Shown here piece after piece: positions 1 to 6,110 of a stretch of DNA of 6,672 nucleotides; within the stretch, counting starts at the first letter, position 1, and each line of letters begins with the position of its first letter. The position numbers were made by a program, and so were the translations under genes. The notes below the pieces were generated by a model. That model was not told the DNA's origin. It saw only the letters and a list, made by a program, of their open reading frames with translations, and made no database searches. Where the stretch lies: contig JAESTN010000008.1 in NCBI GenBank assembly GCA_016763595.1, positions 1 through 6,672 of the forward strand, given 5' to 3'. This DNA is from Flavobacteriaceae bacterium (GTDB taxonomy: Bacteria > Bacteroidota > Bacteroidia > Flavobacteriales > Flavobacteriaceae).

Positions 1-1152
1 GATAGAGATTTTCCGCCTTTTAATAGAATTTCTATGGATGGTATTTCTATTGATTATTCTCAATTTAAAAAAGGGCAACGAAGTTTTAGTATTGAAGGAA
101 TTCAGGCAGCGGGAAGCGAACAAATCTCGTTGCAGAACTCAGAAAATTGTATTGAAGTAATGACGGGAGCTGTATTGCCAAGCAATACAAATGCAGTGAT
201 TAGATATGAAGATGTCATTATTGAAAACAGCATAGCTACAATCCAAATAAATGAAGTCCGAGACCTTCAGAATATTCATGGGAAGGGAAAAGATGGTAAA
301 GTTGGTGATCTATTAATTGAGCAAAACACACGAATCTCTGCAGCAGAAATAGGCGTATTAGCAACCGTAGGAAAAGCAACTGTAAAAGTTGCGAAAACTC
401 CGAAAGTGATGATTGTTTCTACAGGAGATGAGTTGGTTGGAGTTGAAGAAACTCCCCTAACACATCAAATACGCAGGTCTAATGTATTTACCTTGGTTTC
501 ATTATTAGAGAAATTGAATATCCCTTCAGAAACGGCACATATTACGGATGATAAACCTGTATTAAAAAAGAAGATAAAAGCCTATTTACAAGCATACGAT
601 GTGTTGCTATTTAGTGGCGCAGTTAGTAAAGGGAAATATGATTTTTTGCCAGAAGTATTAGACGAACTTGGAGTTCATAAACGATTCCATAAAGTCACTC
701 AAAGACCAGGGAAACCTTTCTGGTTTGGGCGTAAAACGCCTTTAAGTATTGAGCAAGATGAGGTGGGTATACCTGGATTGGAGTACACAGATAAACGCAC
801 TGAGAATAAACGTCAAGACAGTACAATTGTGTTTGCGTTTCCAGGAAATCCAATTTCTACCTTTGTCAATTGTTTGGCATATTTTTATCCTTGGTATTAT
901 AAGTCTGTTGGCATAGCAGCGCAAGAAGAAAATGCAATTTTAGCAGAGGATGTAAATTTTAAACCAAGCTTAACATACTTTTTACAAGTAAAACTGAGTT
1001 ATAGATATGGGCATTTAATAGCAACTCCGATTGCAGGAAATGGTTCAGGAGATTTGGCCAGTTTGGTAAACACAGATGCGTTTATACAATTACCAGCAGC
1101 ACAAAATGAGTTTAAAAAAGGAGATGTTTTTAAGATAATTCGCTATCGATAA
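1..1152 (+). CDS. moeA: Molybdopterin molybdenumtransferase MoeA, 5'-truncated by window edge
   Basis: MoeA inserts molybdate into adenylylated molybdopterin in the cytoplasm, the last common step of Moco synthesis. The frame is open from base 1: the first residues read DRDFPPFNRISMDGI, the conserved MoeA motif (E. coli PGFDNSAMDGYA). The ATG at 34 is therefore an internal Met and about 45-50 N-terminal residues lie outside the window. Numbering from base 1 (383 residues seen), probable active-site equivalents from memory of E. coli MoeA are D13 (MDG), D98 (GKGKD), E116 (AAEI), D143 (STGDEL), D214 (GKYD) and K231. The PGNP turn is at 281-284 and the C-terminal domain IV has GSGDLASL. Oddities are GAVSKG where GGVSxG is usual, Arg235 where E. 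coli has Lys279, and about 27 extra residues between the RPGKPFWFG motif (235-243) and PGNP. The gene leads into the small membrane-protein gene after 22 bp. Family assignment is firm. Confidence 0.95.
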   Translation, partial: DRDFPPFNRISMDGISIDYSQFKKGQRSFSIEGIQAAGSEQISLQNSENCIEVMTGAVLPSNTNAVIRYEDVIIENSIATIQINEVRDLQNIHGKGKDGKVGDLLIEQNTRISAAEIGVLATVGKATVKVAKTPKVMIVSTGDELVGVEETPLTHQIRRSNVFTLVSLLEKLNIPSETAHITDDKPVLKKKIKAYLQAYDVLLFSGAVSKGKYDFLPEVLDELGVHKRFHKVTQRPGKPFWFGRKTPLSIEQDEVGIPGLEYTDKRTENKRQDSTIVFAFPGNPISTFVNCLAYFYPWYYKSVGIAAQEENAILAEDVNFKPSLTYFLQVKLSYRYGHLIATPIAGNGSGDLASLVNTDAFIQLPAAQNEFKKGDVFKIIRYR

Positions 1153-1174
1153 TTGTAGTTTTTAATGTTGAGTT

Positions 1175-1585
1175 ATGAAAAAAGGAGAAATTAATGAAGA
1201 TGCCTATTTTGGTGTTTTTTATGAAAATCATGATAATTGCACGTATATAAAAGCAAATAAAGAAGGTCTTGGGTTTTTTATAAATGAATTGAAAGAGAGA
1301 TTAGATGATTTTGAGTTCCATTTATCAAAAGAAGATCATTATGCTGTAATTAACTTTAAAAAGGAAGAATGGTTTGATGATAATTCACATATTCATTTTG
1401 ATTGGATAGAACCTACAGCTAAATCAAGAAAAGAAATTATTGCAATACCTGAAGAAGTTTATAAGTCCAAATGGTATGATAAAATAACCTCCTTTTTATG
1501 GAGATTAATTTTGTTTTTTTTAATTGCTTCTTTTTTGATAGGCATATTTACTACACTTAAATGGCTTTATAAAATAATATTTTAA
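1175..1585 (+). CDS. Small hypothetical protein with C-terminal membrane anchor, inside the Moco operon
   Basis: I do not recognise this 136-residue protein. Residues 1-100 are soluble, acidic and rich in aromatics. Residues about 106-127 form one hydrophobic helix (LWRLILFFLIASFLIGIF), followed by a short basic/aromatic tail (LKWLYKIIF). There is no N-terminal signal peptide, so a tail-anchored protein with a cytoplasmic N-terminal domain is likely. NKEGL (28-32) followed by a helix and later SHIHFDW (71-77) faintly recalls small Imm32-type immunity-like proteins; this is a memory-based hint, not an assignment. Over 1201-1560 I count 94 G+C in 360 bases (26%), well below sampled rows of the neighbouring moeA and moaC (mostly 33-42%), which suggests a different origin. 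The gene follows moeA by 22 bp, and its TAA directly touches the moaC ATG, so it is probably co-transcribed and coupled. The ATG at 1175 is the first in-frame start; no convincing ribosome binding site precedes it. Confidence 0.78.
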   Translation: MKKGEINEDAYFGVFYENHDNCTYIKANKEGLGFFINELKERLDDFEFHLSKEDHYAVINFKKEEWFDDNSHIHFDWIEPTAKSRKEIIAIPEEVYKSKWYDKITSFLWRLILFFLIASFLIGIFTTLKWLYKIIF

Positions 1586-2062
1586 ATGAAAGACTTTTCA
1601 CATATAAATAAAAAGAACCAACCTAAAATGGTAAATGTTTCTGACAAGGCAATTACCAAAAGAACTGCCATTGCAAAAGCAACCATGTTTTTAGGAAAAG
1701 AAATTATTTCTCATTTTATCAATGATGATTTAATTACCAAAAAAGGGCCTGTTTTTCAAACTGCAATTATAGCAGGAATTCAAGCCGTAAAAAAAACATC
1801 AGAATTGATTCCGATGTGCCATCCATTACTAATTAACGGAGTTGATATAGATATTGACATTGTGGATGCAGAACATATAGAAGTCTTTTGTGCCGTAACG
1901 ATTGAAGGAAAGACTGGTGTAGAAATGGAAGCCTTAACAGGCGCAAATATTACCTGTTTAACCATTTATGATATGTGCAAAGCAATTTCACAAAAAATGG
2001 TAATTAAAGAAGTAATGTTGGTAGAAAAAACTGGTGGAAAATCTGATATTAAAAATGACTAA
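1586..2062 (+). CDS. moaC: Cyclic pyranopterin monophosphate synthase MoaC
   Basis: MoaC converts the 3',8-cyclo-GTP made by MoaA into cyclic pyranopterin monophosphate, the first stable Moco intermediate. The 158 residues match the usual family length and align end to end with E. coli MoaC. Visible landmarks are HINKKNQPKMVNVSDK at the N-terminus, K53 in KKGPVF, the active-site IPMCHP with H79, GKTGVEMEAL (108-117, including E113 and E115), TIYDMCKA with D129 and K132, and the terminal KTGGKS. All expected catalytic positions appear intact, so the enzyme should be active. The ATG sits immediately after the TAA of the upstream membrane-protein gene (TAAATG, no gap), and the 3' end overlaps the next gene by 8 bp if that gene starts at its ATG. 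This implies tight translational coupling. moaA, its functional partner, is not in the window. Confidence 0.97.
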   Translation: MKDFSHINKKNQPKMVNVSDKAITKRTAIAKATMFLGKEIISHFINDDLITKKGPVFQTAIIAGIQAVKKTSELIPMCHPLLINGVDIDIDIVDAEHIEVFCAVTIEGKTGVEMEALTGANITCLTIYDMCKAISQKMVIKEVMLVEKTGGKSDIKND

Positions 2063-3164
2063 ACATACAAAACATACAAACATTACAAAAAGAAAGAACG
2101 ACACCTTTGCTCCAAACGAGCTGGTGCTTTTAGGAACAAAATGTGGAGTAATAGCTGATCTTGTAAATAGAGTTTCTGAAAAATTGTCAAATTATAAATT
2201 GGCATATTTTGATGCGTCACATGCAAAAGATGTAAGGGAGAATAGCTTGTCAGAATATGTATTTCACCACGAAGGAAATCTGCAAATAACGACTTCAAGT
2301 AACGTAAATAAATTTGCGCAACGTTTGCAGTTCGCACAACACGATTATGTGTTTATAAATGGAAATCATTACGCAGGGTCGAAACAAGTGGTGTTTCTAG
2401 ATCCAGAAAAAGAAGCATCAATCAATAAAAGAATTGATCAGATTTCTGAGCTAGCATTTTTTATAAAATTATCGAATGTTATTGAACCATTTCAATCGGT
2501 AAAAGACAAATTCCCAAATTGGAAAGAGATCCCACAATATGAATTGTCAGATATTGAAAACATCACCAATCATATTTCAGGATTGATACAAGAAACGATT
2601 CCGAAAATAAATGGCTTGGTATTGGTTGGAGGAAAAAGTACACGAATGGGAACGGATAAATCTCAGTTGAACTATTTTGGGAAACCACAAAAAGAGCATG
2701 TAAAGGAGTTGTTAGAAAACAATGCATTGAAAACCTATTATTCGGTGCAAAAGGATGCTGGAAATGAAAATGAGATTCATGATTCTTTTTTAAATTTAGG
2801 ACCTTTTGGAGGGATCTGTTCTGCATTTCAGAAAGATCCAAATTCGGCATGGTTGGTGTTGGCGACAGACCTGCCTTTTGTAAATGACGAATTGATTGAG
2901 TTATTACTAAGCAAAAGAAACCCTTCTAAAATTGCCACTGCAATTAAAGGGAAAGGCAAGGAGTTTGTAGAGCCATTAATTGCCATTTACGAACCAAAAG
3001 CATATCCAATTTTACTTCAATATTTAGCCCAAGGGTATTCGTGTCCACGTAAACCATTAATTAATTCTGATGTTGAAATTGTAGAAGTTGATGATGCTTT
3101 GATACGAAATATAAATACTCCAGAAGAATTTAAAGCAGTTAAAGACGAATTAGATTCTTTGTAA
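2055..3164 (+). CDS. mobA: Moco guanylyltransferase: degenerate MobB-like domain fused to MobA
   Basis: MobA transfers GMP from GTP to Mo-molybdopterin, making the bis-MGD or MGD cofactor. The C-terminal half (about 185-365 of 369) is a MobA nucleotidyltransferase: INGLVLVGGKSTRMGTDKS (185-203; GGK, RMG and K202 bind nucleotide), D243 before LGPFGGI (248-254), metal-binding D272 in ATDLP, and NINTPEE near the end, matching E. coli MobA (about 195 residues). The N-terminal half (about 20-180) resembles the MobB P-loop fold: LLGTKCGVI (25-33), AYFDASH (50-56) and DYVFINGNHY (97-106). It lacks GKS/GKT, so nucleotide binding there is doubtful. I recall similar two-part proteins in other Bacteroidota. 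The start is chosen as the ATG at 2055, which forms an ATGACTAA overlap with the moaC stop; an upstream in-frame GTG at 2034 would add seven residues and is less likely. MobA activity is well supported; the N-terminal role is inference. Confidence 0.9.
   Translation: MTKHTKHTNITKRKNDTFAPNELVLLGTKCGVIADLVNRVSEKLSNYKLAYFDASHAKDVRENSLSEYVFHHEGNLQITTSSNVNKFAQRLQFAQHDYVFINGNHYAGSKQVVFLDPEKEASINKRIDQISELAFFIKLSNVIEPFQSVKDKFPNWKEIPQYELSDIENITNHISGLIQETIPKINGLVLVGGKSTRMGTDKSQLNYFGKPQKEHVKELLENNALKTYYSVQKDAGNENEIHDSFLNLGPFGGICSAFQKDPNSAWLVLATDLPFVNDELIELLLSKRNPSKIATAIKGKGKEFVEPLIAIYEPKAYPILLQYLAQGYSCPRKPLINSDVEIVEVDDALIRNINTPEEFKAVKDELDSL
2058..2084 (+). repeat. Three 9-bp in-frame micro-repeats at the start of the mobA-like gene
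   Basis: Consecutive 9-base units ACTAAACAT, ACAAAACAT and ACAAACATT encode TKH-TKH-TNI, with a weaker fourth unit reading TKR. The array lies right after the start codon. A Lys/His-rich N-terminus of this type is, as I recall, usual in the family, so it may be a conserved basic tail and not a slippage product. Confidence 0.5.
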
Positions 3165-3178
3165 TTGTGCGGAGGTAG

Positions 3179-3223
3179 AACGAAGTAATCTTTCAATAAA
3201 TAATAAGATTGCCATCGTTTTTT
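3179..3223 (+). terminator. Imperfect hairpin plus T-run between the mobA-like and moeB-like genes
   Basis: In the 69-bp gap, AACGA (3179-3183) pairs with TCGTT (3215-3219) and AATCTT (3187-3192) pairs with AAGATT (3205-3210). They are separated by an asymmetric internal loop (AGT against GCCA) and capped by a 12-base loop. Six T (3218-3223) follow or overlap the 3' arm. This has the shape of a weak intrinsic terminator or attenuator. The arm sequences CGAAGTAATCT and AGATTGC also resemble a worn copy of the dispersed palindromic repeat containing CGAAGCAATCT that occurs between genes in many bacteria, as I recall it. The stem is AT-rich and short, so full termination is unlikely. It sits 11 bp before the next ATG. 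Confidence 0.35.
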
Positions 3224-3233
3224 AGATTTCTAA

Positions 3234-4340
3234 ATGAGAACGAACATAAAAATGAAACCAACAAAAAAACAACTTTTTAAACGCCAAATTACCTTGTCTG
3301 AAATAGGTGAAGAAGGACAGCAAAAACTACAAAACGCTTCTGTTTTGGTAGTTGGTTGTGGTGGCTTAGGAAGTCCGATTGCTGTACATTTGGCAACAAG
3401 TGGAATTGGTAAAATTCATTTGGTGGATTTCGATACTATTGATGTGACCAATTTACATCGTCAGGTTTTTTATTCGTTGGCTGATGTTGGGAAATCAAAA
3501 GCAGCAACACTTGCTAATTTTATTAAAGATAGAGCGCCTTTTACAGACGTTACTTTTAGTGCTATGCCACTTACAAAAGCAACCGTTTTTGAACAAATTA
3601 CGGAAGTTGATATCGTTATTGACGGAACAGATTCATTACCAACAAAGTATTTGTTAAATGATGCCTGTGTGTTAAGCAACAAACCGTTAGTGTATGGTTC
3701 TTTGTATAAATTTGATGGGTATGTCGCTAGTTTTAATGTAAAGCAAGAAGACGGAACTTATTCTACAAACTTAAGAGATGTATTTCCTAAAATGGCAACA
3801 GATGTTCCAAATTGTTCAGCAACAGGAACGTTAAACACTATTGTAAGTTTAATAGCAGCGCAACAAGTAAACGAAGTATTAAAGTTGATTACAGGAATTG
3901 GAAAACCATTAACAAACCAACTCTTAATTTATAATTCTTTGCAGAATTCACAATTAAATATGAAACTTAAACCTTTAGTTTCTAGAGATGAGGTTCAAAA
4001 TATATTTAAAAAAGAAACCTATTTTGATGCGAGTTGTGAAGTGCAAAACCGAGATTGGCTGATTTCTGCTGAAGAGTTGAAGAAAATTTTTTCGGACACT
4101 GAGCGTAGTCAAAGTGTAGAAATCATTTCTGTATTAGAAAACCTAGAAGCACCATTTAAGGTGGATCAAGAAATTTCTATTAAAAAATTAAACATTGAAG
4201 AATTTCAAATTGATATATCGAAAAAATATGTGTTAGTTTGCCAAAAAGGAATTACAAGCTATAAAGCAACACAAATCTTGAAAGAAAGATTTCCAGATGC
4301 AAACATTCTTAGTTTAGCTGGCGGAATAAATGACTATTAA
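3234..4340 (+). CDS. moeB: MoeB/ThiF-family E1 adenylyltransferase with C-terminal rhodanese domain
   Basis: This E1-like enzyme is expected to adenylate the C-terminal GlyGly of a MoaD-type (or ThiS-type) sulfur carrier; the rhodanese domain would then deliver persulfide sulfur. The 368 residues split into an adenylation domain (about 15-250) and a rhodanese domain (about 275-368). Visible are GCGGLGSP (41-48, ATP loop), VDFD (64-67), NLHRQ with R76, K89 in GKSKA, D133 in GTDS and C194 in PNCSATG. The rhodanese loop is CQKGITS with nucleophile C336, ending LAGGINDY. Oddities: the two CxxC zinc pairs of E. coli MoeB are missing, GTDS replaces the usual TDN, and the DVRE-type motif before the rhodanese loop is degraded to SVLENLE. 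Start 3234 gives MRTNIKMKPT; the in-frame ATG at 3252 (M7) is an equally plausible start. Moco context favours MoeB over ThiF; the carrier itself is not seen. The stop abuts the next ATG. Confidence 0.88.
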   Translation: MRTNIKMKPTKKQLFKRQITLSEIGEEGQQKLQNASVLVVGCGGLGSPIAVHLATSGIGKIHLVDFDTIDVTNLHRQVFYSLADVGKSKAATLANFIKDRAPFTDVTFSAMPLTKATVFEQITEVDIVIDGTDSLPTKYLLNDACVLSNKPLVYGSLYKFDGYVASFNVKQEDGTYSTNLRDVFPKMATDVPNCSATGTLNTIVSLIAAQQVNEVLKLITGIGKPLTNQLLIYNSLQNSQLNMKLKPLVSRDEVQNIFKKETYFDASCEVQNRDWLISAEELKKIFSDTERSQSVEIISVLENLEAPFKVDQEISIKKLNIEEFQIDISKKYVLVCQKGITSYKATQILKERFPDANILSLAGGINDY

Positions 4341-6110
4341 ATGACAAATCCCATTAAATTTTATACCCAAGAGAAATTAAGTCTTGAGGCAGAAGTGGCA
4401 ACATTGAAAAAGACTTTGTATACAATTAGTGCTTTTCGTTTGACTGTATTCTTCACAACCATATTGGGAATCTATTATTTCTTTGGAAATGGACTGGCTG
4501 TTTCTATTGTTGCTGTAGTAGGTTTTTCAATTTTCGCCTTATTGCTGGTTAAAAACGCAAAATTACAAAGAGAAAAGGAAATTTTAATGTCTAAAGTAAG
4601 AATCAATGCAACAGAAATTGCAGTTTTAAACGGTGACTATAAAAATTTAAACTCAGGAAATGAATTTGTAGACCCACATCACTTTTATAGTAATGATATT
4701 GATTTGTTCGGAATCGGTTCATTTTTTCAGTACTCTAACAGAACAGCTACAGAAGAAGGTGCTCAAGCGTTCGCAACACTATTAACTGAAAATAAAATTG
4801 ATCAAATTGAAGAAAAACAAAAGGCGGTTCAGGAACTAGCTGAAAAAGTAATATGGAGGCAACATTTTTCTGCAATTGCTAGTTTGGTAAAAGTCCAGTT
4901 TAGTTCAAAATCAATTTTAAACTATATAAAAAACTACACAACAGTACTGTCTAGTTATTTTGAGAGTTTTGTAAAAGTGTTTTATTTGATTTCTATAGGG
5001 TTGATTGTATTAATCAGTGCGAGTCTAATTCCATTTACACTACTTGTAATTTGGTTTTTTATTGGATTGTTTATTTCTGCTTCACAGATGAAAAAAACGA
5101 GTCATATTTACAATCAATCAAGTAAAGCAAAAGAAACGTTCAAACAATATTATCAATTATTATCAGAAATTGAAAAGCAATCTTTTTCTTCAAATCTGTT
5201 AAAAGAAAATCAGCAAAATTTACAATCAGAAAAGGAAAAAGCATCTTTAATTTTTCAAAAATTTTCTAGAATTCTGGATTCTTTTGATCAGCGAAATAAT
5301 ATAATTATAGCTGTGGTTGGTAATGCATTATTTCTATGGGATATTCAGAATGCTATGAAGGTAGAAAAATGGATTTCGAAGTATAAACATACAGTAGAAA
5401 ATTGGTTCGAAGTAATTACTTTTTTCGATGCTCAAAATACCTTAGCGAATTTCTCTTACAATCACCCAACTTTTGTGATGCCAGTAATTAGTGCTGCATC
5501 TACCATTATAAAAGCAACACAGTTAGGGCATCCTTTATTAAAGTCAGACAAAAGAATAGACAACGATTTTATAATTGATAAAGAGCAGTTTTTTATTGTT
5601 ACTGGAGCAAATATGGCAGGGAAAAGTACTTTTTTAAGAACGGTTTCATTAACGATGGTGATGTCAAATATTGGTTTGCCAGTTTGTGCAGAAAAAATGG
5701 AATACAACCCCATAAAATTAATAACCAGTATGCGAACTTCAGATTCGTTGGCAGATGATGAATCGTATTTCTATTCTGAATTAAAGCGATTGAAATTTAT
5801 TGTAGATCAAATAGAAACAGAAGATTATTTCATCATTTTAGATGAAATTTTAAAAGGAACAAATAGCAAAGACAAAGCGATTGGTTCTAAGAAATTTGTA
5901 GAAAAATTAAGCAACTCTAAGTCTACTGGAATTATAGCAACCCACGATGTGAGTTTGTGCGAATTGCAAGATGAATTTAAAGATATTAAAAACTATTTTT
6001 TCGATGCGAAAATACATGACAATGAATTGCATTTTGATTACACTTTGAAACAAGGAATTTGTAAAAACATGAATGCTTCTTTCTTATTGAAAAAAATGGA
6101 AATTATTTAG
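4341..6110 (+). CDS. Membrane-embedded MutS-family ATPase
   Basis: The C-terminal third is a MutS-type ABC ATPase: Walker A TGANMAGKST (421-430), the MutS signature region SMRTSDSL..DDESYFYSEL (463-481), Walker B FIILDE (497-502) followed by LKGTNS, and the switch THD with H535. The preceding part (about 110-400) resembles the MutS core/lever region. Canonical MutS is about 850 residues; this 589-residue protein lacks the N-terminal mismatch-recognition domain and its Phe-x-Glu motif. It has hydrophobic segments at about 33-49 and 52-70, and at about 212-230 and 232-247, giving probably four membrane helices. The ATPase should be active and cytoplasmic. A role in mismatch repair is therefore doubtful, despite such proteins often being annotated as mismatch repair protein MutS; the real function is unknown to me. 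The ATG directly follows the TAA of the moeB-like gene (TAAATG), suggesting co-translation. The 3' end overlaps the convergent GNAT stop by 4 bp. Confidence 0.9.
   Translation: MTNPIKFYTQEKLSLEAEVATLKKTLYTISAFRLTVFFTTILGIYYFFGNGLAVSIVAVVGFSIFALLLVKNAKLQREKEILMSKVRINATEIAVLNGDYKNLNSGNEFVDPHHFYSNDIDLFGIGSFFQYSNRTATEEGAQAFATLLTENKIDQIEEKQKAVQELAEKVIWRQHFSAIASLVKVQFSSKSILNYIKNYTTVLSSYFESFVKVFYLISIGLIVLISASLIPFTLLVIWFFIGLFISASQMKKTSHIYNQSSKAKETFKQYYQLLSEIEKQSFSSNLLKENQQNLQSEKEKASLIFQKFSRILDSFDQRNNIIIAVVGNALFLWDIQNAMKVEKWISKYKHTVENWFEVITFFDAQNTLANFSYNHPTFVMPVISAASTIIKATQLGHPLLKSDKRIDNDFIIDKEQFFIVTGANMAGKSTFLRTVSLTMVMSNIGLPVCAEKMEYNPIKLITSMRTSDSLADDESYFYSELKRLKFIVDQIETEDYFIILDEILKGTNSKDKAIGSKKFVEKLSNSKSTGIIATHDVSLCELQDEFKDIKNYFFDAKIHDNELHFDYTLKQGICKNMNASFLLKKMEII

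Noticed and set aside
34..36. ATG at 34 as the start of the first gene
   Set aside because: The frame is open to base 1 and the upstream residues belong to the conserved MoeA motif PPFNRISMDG, so this Met is internal.
1194..1250. AAAGGAG followed by ATG at 1194 as a Shine-Dalgarno-led gene start
   Set aside because: That ATG is out of frame with the 136-residue protein and reaches a stop after 18 codons.
2034..2036. GTG at 2034 as the start of the mobA-like gene
   Set aside because: It would lie 29 bp inside moaC; the ATG at 2055 gives the common short overlap with the moaC stop and a family-like TKHTKH N-terminus.
2083..2337. Open frames on the - strand within moeA, moaC, mobA, moeB and mutS regions (742-924, 1780-1965, 2083-2337, 2563-2850, 3470-3682, 5462-5713), and 6439-6627 on the + strand
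   Set aside because: Each lies wholly under a well-recognised gene, shows no domain, and has amino-acid content expected of a shadow frame.
3223..3230. TAGATTTC as a Bacteroidota -7 box (TAnnTTTG) for the moeB-like gene
   Set aside because: The last base is wrong, there is no TTG-type -33 element at the right distance, and it would place the transcription start at or within the first ATG.
4341..6110. Reading the ATPase as a true MutS mismatch repair protein or as an anti-phage system ATPase
   Set aside because: It lacks the mismatch-recognition domain needed for the first, and no nuclease, sensor or other defence partner is nearby for the second.
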